In this document: piece by piece, positions 1 through 5,226 of the stretch
How the letters are laid out: every line of letters starts with the position of its first letter
How positions within the stretch are numbered: the stretch's first letter is position 1
Source: Bacteroidota bacterium
GTDB taxonomy: Bacteria; Bacteroidota; Bacteroidia; Bacteroidales; Prolixibacteraceae
NCBI GenBank assembly: GCA_030695265.1
Contig: JAUYTA010000359.1
Span: 1-5,226, forward strand
Direction of reading: 5' to 3'
DNA length: 5,226 nt
Made by a program: the position numbers and the translations under genes
The notes under the pieces: model-generated
Databases searched by the model: none
Told to the model about the DNA's origin: nothing
Seen by the model: only the letters and a program-made list of their open reading frames with translations

Positions 1-2
1 TG

Positions 3-125
3 ACAGCCATTTCTGATTTTCAGGAAAAAGGAAAAACTGAACCATTGTTTGCAAAACTTGCCGAAATATGCGACCGTCATCAGGGATTGTGGTCGGTTGA
101 AGCAGAGAAATATTTACTACGATGA
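3..125 (+). CDS. 3' end of an unrecognised gene (partial)
   Basis: The frame is open from the window edge to TGA at 123-125 and gives 40 residues ending in WSVEAEKYLLR. The stop overlaps the ATG of the following aldolase gene as ATGA (122-125), the usual arrangement of two genes read from one message with coupled translation. The tail is charged and probably helical, with several Glu, Lys and Arg and two Trp/Cys-containing patches, and has no membrane segment. I do not recognise the family. Since the next gene is a sugar-phosphate aldolase, a role in carbohydrate metabolism is possible, but this is a guess from context only. Confidence 0.6.
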   Translation, partial: TAISDFQEKGKTEPLFAKLAEICDRHQGLWSVEAEKYLLR

Positions 126-787
126 TATACATGGCAGACACAGCCGACCTGGACGAACTCAGGAGGCTGTACGCATTTTTTCCGCTGGAAGGTGTAACCA
201 CCAATCCAACCATTTTAAGTCATGCCGGAAACAGGCTTTCTGTTGCCATTGAAGGCATTCAGGAATTGGTAGGTTCCGGAATGGTTCACGTACAAATGAT
301 TTCGCCCGAATCGGAAGACATGGTTCGCGAGGCAAAAAAGTACCGCAGCTATTTCGATTTCGGCGATAATTTTTATGCCAAAATACCGGTTACCGCCAAC
401 GGTTTCAGGGCAATGCGCATATTGAAAGATGCCGGGATAAATGTTACGGCGACTGCAATTTTTACACAGCAGCAGGCTTTGGTGGCCATGAAAGCGGGCG
501 CCGATTTTGTTGCTCCGTATGTGAGTCGCCTCGATAATATTTCGTCGCACGGAATTGAAGTGGTGGAAAACATCGTTCAGAATATTTTTGAATACGGACT
601 GCATGGCAAAGTGCTGGCGGCAAGTTTCAAAACCGTTGACCAGATTTACCGCACCAGCATGGCCGGTGCACACTCGGCAACCATTAGTCCTGAATTGTTG
701 TACCAACTCATTAAACACCCAATGACAGATATCGGCGTAAAACAATTTGAAGTTGACGCCGAAGGTTTGTATGATATAGAATTTTAA
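122..787 (+). CDS. fsa: Fructose-6-phosphate aldolase (small transaldolase family, FSA/TalC type)
   Basis: A cytosolic class I aldolase of 221 residues, matching E. coli FsaA (220). The family forms a Schiff base with dihydroxyacetone or fructose 6-phosphate and makes or breaks fructose 6-phosphate with glyceraldehyde 3-phosphate. Visible landmarks are Asp6 in MADTAD, GVTTNPT at 24-30, the Schiff-base Lys87 in YAKIPVTANG, FVAPYVSRLD at 129-138, and AASFK at 166-170. Gln58 and Tyr133 correspond to E. coli FSA Gln59 and Tyr131; true transaldolases carry Glu and Phe there. This favours aldolase over transaldolase activity. The ATG at 122 is preferred to the one at 131 because it places Asp6 exactly as in FsaA and overlaps the upstream stop as ATGA. 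There is no clear Shine-Dalgarno. The gene is probably the last of an operon, since a candidate promoter precedes the next gene. Confidence 0.9.
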   Translation: MIYMADTADLDELRRLYAFFPLEGVTTNPTILSHAGNRLSVAIEGIQELVGSGMVHVQMISPESEDMVREAKKYRSYFDFGDNFYAKIPVTANGFRAMRILKDAGINVTATAIFTQQQALVAMKAGADFVAPYVSRLDNISSHGIEVVENIVQNIFEYGLHGKVLAASFKTVDQIYRTSMAGAHSATISPELLYQLIKHPMTDIGVKQFEVDAEGLYDIEF

Positions 788-821
788 AATAATATTTTCT
801 TCGGATGCATTGAACTTTTTC

Positions 822-829
822 TATCTTCG
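822..829 (+). promoter_or_regulatory. Candidate Bacteroidota -7 promoter box
   Basis: TATCTTCG differs from the Bacteroidota -7 consensus TAnnTTTG at one base. Transcription would begin near 833-836, leaving a leader of about 30 bases before the ATG at 864. No good -33 TTTG is visible at the expected spacing; the nearest candidate is the TTCGG around 800. The box lies downstream of the TTG at 810, so if it is real that TTG cannot be the translation start. Assigned by eye. Confidence 0.4.
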
Positions 830-863
830 TACGCTTTATATGAACGTATGTAGAAATATAGAT

Positions 864-1577
864 ATGAAACGAATCTTTTTAACATTGCTGATTATCGTTG
901 CGCTATTTACTGACTTAAGCGCGCAGGTTGCACAAAATGTAAATGCAATCAAATTCAAGGAGTTGATGACCGCCGGAGATGCGATTATTCTGGATGTGCG
1001 CACTCCGGGAGAGTATTCAAGGGGAAATATTCAGGGATCAACGCTGATCAACATTGCCGATCCGAATTTTGTATCGAAAATAAGTTTGCTGCAAAAGGAC
1101 AAAACCATTTTGATTTATTGCCTCACCGGAAGCCGTAGTTCTGTTGCAGCCAATTACATGATGAAGATGGGTTTTAAGAAAATCGTTAACCTTCAGCAGG
1201 GTATTATGGACTGGAACCGGCAGGGGTATGCTGTTGTGCAGAGTAGCCAGACGATGGCCAGTACCAGCGCAACTTATACCGAACAGACTTTTTCGAAATT
1301 GTTACAGGCCAATAAACTGGTTCTGGTCGATTTTCATGCAGTTTGGTGTGCGCCCTGTAAAGCCATGAAGCCGATTATTGACAAGGTTTCCGCCGATTTT
1401 AAAGGAAAAGCCAAAGTTGAGAAGGTGGATGTTGAAAACAACAAGGTAATCACCGCAGCCTATCAGGTACAAACAGTTCCGGGGTTTGTCCTCTTTAAAG
1501 ATGGCAAAAAAGTATGGACCCATACAGGCATCATCAGCTATGATGATTTGGCGGTGGTAATTAAGAAATATCTGTAA
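864..1577 (+). CDS. Exported rhodanese-thioredoxin fusion protein
   Basis: A 237-residue protein in three parts. Residues 1-20 are a signal peptide: MKR, a hydrophobic stretch, then LSA with likely cleavage before Gln21. Residues about 27-125 are a rhodanese domain with LDVRTPGEY (43-51) and an active-site loop CLTGSRS whose Cys86 would carry the persulfide. Residues about 138-237 are a thioredoxin domain with WCAPC (161-165, cysteines 162 and 165) and the cis-proline Pro206 in TVPGF. Both active sites look intact, so it may transfer sulfane sulfur or reduce disulfides in the periplasm, with the thioredoxin part possibly reducing the rhodanese persulfide. That coupling is inference. A longer reading begins at TTG 810, but the ATG at 864 starts exactly at the signal peptide and lies behind the candidate promoter. 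It converges with the transporter gene. Confidence 0.88.
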   Translation: MKRIFLTLLIIVALFTDLSAQVAQNVNAIKFKELMTAGDAIILDVRTPGEYSRGNIQGSTLINIADPNFVSKISLLQKDKTILIYCLTGSRSSVAANYMMKMGFKKIVNLQQGIMDWNRQGYAVVQSSQTMASTSATYTEQTFSKLLQANKLVLVDFHAVWCAPCKAMKPIIDKVSADFKGKAKVEKVDVENNKVITAAYQVQTVPGFVLFKDGKKVWTHTGIISYDDLAVVIKKYL

Positions 1578-1593
1578 CCATTTCGCAACCTGA

Positions 1594-1823
1594 TCCGATG
1601 ATGATAACTTCAACAATTTCCAATTAAACACATTCAAATTTTTTCAATCCGAACTTGAGCTTGGCAATGTTGACCGACCGATTACTATTTTCAATGAAAA
1701 CGTAATTTTTACATTGCAAGGGTTACTGTTTCTGAAAAACCAAATGGTGAATTAAGTTTCAGCCACCTGAAGTATCCGAATGTGTATAATAAACGCCCGA
1801 AGCTAAAGCCGGTTATCCTGTAA
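1594..1823 (+). pseudogene. Possible decayed reading frame, broken by a one-base shift
   Basis: After the stop at 1591-1593, one frame is open and protein-like through the segment SELELGNVDRPITIFNE (about 1648-1698). A second frame then continues from 1698 with NFYIARVTVSEKPNGELSF and ends in NKRPKLKPVIL before TAA at 1821-1823. Adding one A to the A-run at 1697-1700 would join the two into about 76 codons. The second half uses codons like its host neighbours (CCG, AAG, CTG, GTG). No ATG start is visible in frame, so the start may be lost too. I recognise no family. It could be a gene remnant, a sequencing error in a small gene, or chance; an antisense small frame at 1709-1840 competes with it. 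Confidence 0.3.
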
Positions 1824-1836
1824 ATTATTTCTGCAA

Positions 1837-2730
1837 TCATACCAATGTTGGTTTGCGGCTTTTGCGGCTGATGAGGTAAACACCTGCCAGAATAATTGCC
1901 ATACAAACAAGGTGAAGAAGGGTCACTTTTTCGCCGTCGAATACGCCCCACATAATAGCGAAAACCGGTATAATATAAGTAACCGACGAGGCTGCAACTG
2001 CCGATGAGTATCGGATCAGGCTGTTCATCAGCATCATGGCCAAAGCAGTGCCCACAATGCCAAGGGCAGCCAGGGCGGACAAATGTACCGGCCATGAAGG
2101 GTTGGCCGCAACAGGTGCAAAATCGGTGGTGAGCAAAAATGCCAATGCCACCGGACCAATAAACAGAAACGACAGTGAAGTGACCTGAATGCCTGTGAGA
2201 TGTGTCAGTTTCGACTTTATTTGGTTAATGCTGATGGCATAAAAACAGGTAGCCAGCACAATGTAAAACGCATAACTGTTAACAGTTCCAAGGCTAAATC
2301 CGTCACCTGCCAGTATCAATCCTGAAGCGCCTGCCAGTCCGAGCGACAAACCCACCACCTGCAACCAGCGGAAACCCGTTTTGTGAAAGAGCAAGCCCAC
2401 AATCAGCGTAAACACCGGTGTGAGCGAATTGAGCATTCCGGCCAGCGAGCTGTTGATTTGCGTTTCGGCTTTCATAAACAGGAATGCCGGGAAAAAGCTA
2501 CCGATAAACCCGGCGATCAGCAGGCTTTTCAAATCTTTCTTCTGAAGGTTTTTCAATTGTCCGATAGATATTGGAAGCAGCACCAGCGAAGCGAATACAA
2601 TGCGCAAAGCGCCCGCCTGTTCCGGGCTGAAACTCTTCAACCCGATTTTCATCAGAATAAACGAACTGCCCCACACAAAGGCAAGCACCATCAGAATGGC
2701 AAACTGAAACCAGCGTTTTTCCCAGATCAT
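1837..2730 (-). CDS. EamA-family (DMT superfamily) inner-membrane transporter
   Basis: A 297-residue protein with about ten hydrophobic helices in two repeated EamA halves, near residues 9-28, 37-56, 68-86, 95-115, 122-141, 150-168, 182-201, 216-236, 244-264 and 270-287. Family hallmarks are the N-terminal FVWGSSFILMKIGL (18-31), SLTPVFTLIVGLLF (102-115) at the end of the first half, and its counterpart VTYIIPVFAIMWGVFDGE (250-267) in the second. It ends in a basic cytosolic tail (SRKSRK). Members export metabolites, amino acids or drugs by secondary transport; the substrate cannot be read from sequence. The ATG at 2730 leads directly into the first helix. It lies 42 bases downstream of the XRE gene on the same strand, but its higher GC content suggests it belongs to the chromosomal backbone. 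No convincing promoter of its own was found in the gap. Confidence 0.92.
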   Translation of the reverse strand: MIWEKRWFQFAILMVLAFVWGSSFILMKIGLKSFSPEQAGALRIVFASLVLLPISIGQLKNLQKKDLKSLLIAGFIGSFFPAFLFMKAETQINSSLAGMLNSLTPVFTLIVGLLFHKTGFRWLQVVGLSLGLAGASGLILAGDGFSLGTVNSYAFYIVLATCFYAISINQIKSKLTHLTGIQVTSLSFLFIGPVALAFLLTTDFAPVAANPSWPVHLSALAALGIVGTALAMMLMNSLIRYSSAVAASSVTYIIPVFAIMWGVFDGEKVTLLHLVCMAIILAGVYLISRKSRKPTLV

Positions 2731-2772
2731 TGAATGTGGATTTTTGAGGGTGGAAAGTAGGAGAATTATTGT

Positions 2773-3000
2773 TTATTTCATTTCTTGAAAATAACTTGAA
2801 TTGAAGAATTCAGAAATAGAAACATCCAATGCTTTTAGAATTTTCTCAATATTTTTGATTGAAATATTTCGTCTTCCGTTTTCAACGCTATTCATATAGG
2901 TTCGATCAATATTAGCGTCGAAAGCTATACCTTCTTGACTTGTTCCTTTTGCTTTTCGTAATTCTCGAACTCTCAATCCAAAACAAACTTTTATATCCAT
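2773..3000 (-). CDS. Small XRE-family HTH regulator, restriction-modification controller-like
   Basis: A 75-residue DNA-binding protein consisting almost wholly of a Cro/C1-type helix-turn-helix domain. It has LRVRELRKAKGTSQ (9-22), the second helix at about 21-31, and a probable recognition helix beginning near Arg33 in DRTYMNSVENGRRNIS (32-47). IEKILKALDVSISEFF (51-66) forms the terminal helices. The pattern [RT]TYxxxVExGxRNISxxNIEKIxKAL is typical of the small regulators beside restriction-modification genes (C proteins), although similar proteins occur elsewhere. The start ATG lies 24 bases after the helicase stop on the same strand, so both are probably on one message and the protein may regulate that operon. 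No clear operator was found. Its base composition is AT-rich like the helicase, not like the transporter beyond it. Confidence 0.88.
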   Translation of the reverse strand: MDIKVCFGLRVRELRKAKGTSQEGIAFDANIDRTYMNSVENGRRNISIKNIEKILKALDVSISEFFNSSYFQEMK

Positions 3001-3024
3001 GATGATTTAAAATTTAGGGATTCA

Positions 3025-5004
3025 TTACTCTAAAACATCAAATCCAATCTCTTTTAAATAGCTAAAAGTTGAATTGTAGTATTCTGGATTTCTTGTTGGA
3101 TCTTCGATATCTCCAGAAGGAACTACGATTACCATACCTTGACGCGCTCGTGTGAGCAGCACTCGATAAGCATTCTTTAAATAGAGTTTCCTTTCAGCTT
3201 TATGAATATGATTCCAATTTGAGCCAACAAAAGAATATTGTTCCCATCCATTTATTGAATATCTAAAATCAGCGTCCCATGCAACACATGCCCAATCAAG
3301 TTCTAATCCTTGAACATGGAATTCAGTTGCAACATCTTCGAGATAGTATGACGAACGAACATCATCTTTTTCATCCAAAAACCAATGAATAGGGTCTATG
3401 GGTGATTTTACATCGATAGCATAAGGCTTCAATCGTTGGGCTTGAGATGAGACAACAATTCCGTATCGTTCAGTGCCCCTAGCCTTGGTTTTTAACCATT
3501 GTTTCGCTTTGGCCAAATCGCGAGTAATTACGATGGGATATTTTTCTTTTAATTCCTGAAGTGTATTTTTAGCATTCTCCTGATCTAAATCAAGGATTTG
3601 CTTAACTAATAACGAAACATTTTCTGCACGGAACGATCGCATCGAAACGGATAAATGCAACGATTCGGAATAGTCAACATTGGGACGAAGTTTAATTTTT
3701 TCAAGTATAGCTTCAGCATTGTATTCGCCATCAGTTAAACGATCAGAGATATAAATTTTCCAATCAGGGAACGAACGTTCAAGCGCTTCAATCCATTCAC
3801 TAATACCTGCTTCTCCTGTATTGATTTCTTGGCCACCTCCAACCAGACATACCACAACAGCCCAATCAGGGTGGCGATCTAAACAAGAAATAAGAAATTC
3901 AGGTTCAGACATATCGAAGTCTGGCCTTCCTTTTTTCTCACGCATGAATTTTGCAGTTTGGTCCAATGTCCATGCTCGCTGAGCTTCATCAAAAAGGGCA
4001 ACGTGTTCAACTGGAGGGGCAGCATCTTTTAATCCTTCATCACGAAAATGGTGAACAATTTGAATGAAAGCTTGTACTTCACTTCGCGCAGTACTTTTTT
4101 TCATTCTTTCTCCTTTCTCTTTTGCACGTTTAACTTTATCGCGAGCCAAAGCTTCCTTCAAAATGGCTACTAAAGGTCCATTTCCAGATAGAAAAACACT
4201 ATAAAGCTCATCCTCTTTGTTAATGTGAGTTGTGGCGATATTAAGCCCAACCAATGTTTTTCCGGCACCCGGTACACCTGTAACAAAACATATTGCTTTT
4301 TCCGATTTTTCTTTTGAGTTTCGAATTATTTCAGAAACTTTATCTGAAGTCAGACTAAGGTTAATTGCGCTGGCATCACTCCTTGAAATATCAGTAACCG
4401 AATGGTTATTGTACAAAGCCATCGCGGCTTCAATAATAGTTGGTGTTGGATGATATCGCCCTTGCTCCCAATCTTGCGCATTGATTGATAGATCATCGTC
4501 GCAAAAATCTAAAACACTTTGTATCGTGTCTAAAAGGGTTTCAGTATTGCTTCGAATTGGAATCAGCAACTTATCGCTTTGATGTGTAATGCAAACGGTG
4601 GAACTTGGATTTTTTGCATGAGTTGCAATCAATATTGGTGCGATGATTTTATCATGACTCGTTTCATGAAAGTTTTTTAAATCAAGCGCATAATCCCAAA
4701 CCTGATCGATTGAATAGGAATGAAACTCTTTTTCACCTACCTTGAATTCAAGAATGAAAATCACAGATTTAATGATCAAAAGAACATCAATTCGTTTTCC
4801 CATTCGAGGAATTGAATATTCAAAGTAGATAGAGCCATTGTATTTTTGAAGAATGTCTTTAAGAATTTTGATTTCTACTTTCCAAGCATCCTTTTGAGTT
4901 AATTCGTCGGAGAACTCACTATTATTTGAAAGTGTTCCTAAAATTTCATTTTGAGATTGATCAAGAAAATTGACGATCGTTTCAGAATAATAAGCGCGGT
5001 TCAT
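3025..5004 (-). CDS. DUF2075 / Schlafen-group-3-like helicase with PD-(D/E)XK-like N-terminal domain
   Basis: A 659-residue cytosolic protein. At residues about 40-130, [16 protein letters not shown] with Asp73, followed by ILEFKVG with Glu86 and Lys88, matches the D-(x)n-ExK core of PD-(D/E)XK nucleases. From about 235 comes an SF1-type helicase/ATPase of the DUF2075 group. It has Walker A GVPGAGKT (243-250), Walker [11 protein letters not shown] (336-345), a GGGQE sensor motif (389-393), SMRS (454-457), [14 protein letters not shown] (563-576), and motif [13 protein letters not shown] (613-623) with Arg619 and Arg621. All core motifs look intact, so it should hydrolyse ATP and move on or remodel DNA or RNA. 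Whether the N-terminus cuts nucleic acid is a prediction. The ATG at 5004 starts the conserved-looking [14 protein letters not shown]. It is followed by the XRE gene and preceded by a vsr fragment. Low GC suggests transfer. A role in phage defence is inferred from context. Confidence 0.88.
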   Translation of the reverse strand: MNRAYYSETIVNFLDQSQNEILGTLSNNSEFSDELTQKDAWKVEIKILKDILQKYNGSIYFEYSIPRMGKRIDVLLIIKSVIFILEFKVGEKEFHSYSIDQVWDYALDLKNFHETSHDKIIAPILIATHAKNPSSTVCITHQSDKLLIPIRSNTETLLDTIQSVLDFCDDDLSINAQDWEQGRYHPTPTIIEAAMALYNNHSVTDISRSDASAINLSLTSDKVSEIIRNSKEKSEKAICFVTGVPGAGKTLVGLNIATTHINKEDELYSVFLSGNGPLVAILKEALARDKVKRAKEKGERMKKSTARSEVQAFIQIVHHFRDEGLKDAAPPVEHVALFDEAQRAWTLDQTAKFMREKKGRPDFDMSEPEFLISCLDRHPDWAVVVCLVGGGQEINTGEAGISEWIEALERSFPDWKIYISDRLTDGEYNAEAILEKIKLRPNVDYSESLHLSVSMRSFRAENVSLLVKQILDLDQENAKNTLQELKEKYPIVITRDLAKAKQWLKTKARGTERYGIVVSSQAQRLKPYAIDVKSPIDPIHWFLDEKDDVRSSYYLEDVATEFHVQGLELDWACVAWDADFRYSINGWEQYSFVGSNWNHIHKAERKLYLKNAYRVLLTRARQGMVIVVPSGDIEDPTRNPEYYNSTFSYLKEIGFDVLE

Positions 5005-5024
5005 CGATTAGTTTTATAGTTAAG

Positions 5025-5032
5025 CAAATATG
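5025..5032 (-). promoter_or_regulatory. Weak candidate -7 box before the helicase gene
   Basis: Read on the minus strand, CATATTTG differs by one base from the Bacteroidota -7 consensus TAnnTTTG and lies 20 bases before the helicase ATG. No TTTG is seen at the expected -33 distance. If the vsr fragment marks a deletion scar, a promoter here would be new and the message might instead begin before 5098. Low confidence. Confidence 0.22.
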
Positions 5033-5047
5033 CACAAAAACTTTGAT

Positions 5048-5098
5048 TATCCGGCTCATGTTGTAATTCCGTATTTCGGTAGAGTGCACGTCGGTCAT
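5048..5098 (-). pseudogene. vsr: 5' fragment of a very short patch repair endonuclease (vsr) gene
   Basis: On the minus strand, ATG at 5098 begins MTDVHSTEIRNYNMSRI, which I recognise as the conserved start of Vsr endonucleases (DVHxxExRxxNMSRI, normally followed by KGKxT). Vsr nicks DNA at T:G mismatches formed by deamination of 5-methylcytosine and is normally about 130-150 residues long. Here the similarity ends near 5048. The frame runs on as IKVFVHICLTIKL and stops at 4982-4984 inside the helicase gene, without the catalytic Asp, metal-binding Cys/His or FWH region. It is therefore a non-functional remnant directly before the helicase. Vsr genes usually sit beside a cytosine-5 methyltransferase, which fits the controller-like XRE gene. 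The match is short and made from memory of the family. Confidence 0.6.
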
Positions 5099-5101
5099 AC
5101 C

Positions 5102-5109
5102 CAAAAGTA
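5102..5109 (-). promoter_or_regulatory. Candidate -7 box at the vsr fragment start
   Basis: Read on the minus strand, TACTTTTG is a full match to TAnnTTTG. It sits only three bases before the vsr ATG, so transcription from it would begin at or just inside that codon (leaderless) and could run into the helicase gene. No proper -33 element is visible, and an 8-mer of this looseness can arise by chance in AT-rich DNA. Confidence 0.25.
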
Positions 5110-5226
5110 GAAAATAAATAATCAAGCTCAGCAGATGGTTGTTTGGAATAAAGTACCATCAGCGCAAATGTCCTTCCGGCCGAAAGATTGTGGATCTAAC
5201 TGAGCGGGTGACTATTTTAATTCAAT
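5110..5226. other. Right-edge sequence with no assignable gene
   Basis: Between the vsr fragment and the window end I find no gene I can support. A minus-strand frame with an ATG at 5159 runs to a stop at 5001-5003, but it overlaps the vsr reading in another frame. The stretch may be the boundary of the acquired segment or the upstream side of the former vsr operon. Confidence 0.4.

Noticed and set aside
810..863. TTG at 810 as the start of the rhodanese-thioredoxin gene.
   Set aside because: The extra 18 residues do not form a signal peptide, the ATG at 864 begins one exactly, and a candidate promoter box at 822-829 lies inside the proposed extension.
1578..1836. Terminator hairpin between the convergent genes.
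   Set aside because: Only weak stems of four or so base pairs were found (for example GGTT...AACC near 1720-1742), with no T-run in the right place.
1709..2095. Long minus-strand frame running through the transporter's 3' half.
   Set aside because: Apart from its last 43 codons it is an out-of-frame shadow of the transporter gene, which has clear membrane helices in its own frame.
2731..2772. Promoter for the transporter in the 42-base gap (TACTTTCC on the minus strand).
   Set aside because: Two mismatches to the -7 consensus and no -33 element; too weak to list.
2754..5110. AAAGTAG present at both edges of the AT-rich segment (2754-2760 and 5104-5110) as possible insertion-site repeats.
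   Set aside because: Seven bases are too few to distinguish from chance and there is no integrase or tRNA nearby.
5043..5125. Inverted repeat TTGATTAT (5043-5050) / ATAATCAA (5118-5125) flanking the vsr fragment.
   Set aside because: The arms are 8 bases, AT-rich, 67 bases apart and cannot be extended; chance is likely and no transposon features accompany it.
5001..5159. Minus-strand frame of 52 codons (MVLYSKQPSAELDYLF...) whose TGA overlaps the helicase ATG as ATGA.
   Set aside because: It overlaps the Vsr-like reading in another frame, and that reading has recognisable family similarity. No family was recognised for this one, and an open frame of this size is common by chance.

Overview
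The window looks like part of a Bacteroidota chromosome, probably Bacteroidales/Marinilabiliales-like; this is an inference. The start codons lack clear Shine-Dalgarno sequences. A TATCTTCG box resembling the Bacteroidota -7 element (TAnnTTTG) sits before the rhodanese-thioredoxin gene. That gene has a typical signal peptide ending in LSA|Q.

Left part (1-1577, + strand): the 3' end of an unrecognised gene (3-125) overlaps by ATGA the start of a fructose-6-phosphate aldolase of the small transaldolase family (122-787). After a short gap with a candidate promoter comes an exported protein with a rhodanese domain followed by a thioredoxin domain (ATG at 864, end 1577). Both genes have intact catalytic residues.

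Middle (1578-2730): a 259-base gap between convergent genes holds what may be a decayed + strand reading frame, broken by one missing base in an A-run. It also holds a competing small minus-strand frame. Beyond it, on the minus strand, lies a ten-helix EamA/DMT-family transporter (2730-1837).

Right part (2773-5226, minus strand): a clearly AT-richer segment. A 659-residue protein (5004-3025) joins a predicted PD-(D/E)XK nuclease-like N-terminus to a DUF2075 / Schlafen-group-3-like SF1 helicase domain. Next, 24 bases downstream, is a small XRE-type regulator resembling the controller proteins of restriction-modification systems (3000-2773). Just upstream of the helicase, on the same strand, about 17 codons match the conserved start of Vsr (very short patch repair) endonucleases (5098-5048), and then the similarity stops.

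Taken together, the right part reads as a remnant of a mobile DNA-modification/defence cluster: Vsr, helicase-nuclease and controller-like regulator, with vsr destroyed and any cytosine methyltransferase missing or outside the window. Defence is inferred from family and context and is not shown directly. No RNA genes, insertion sequences, CRISPR arrays or convincing terminator hairpins were seen. No stretch longer than 300 bases lacks a gene.
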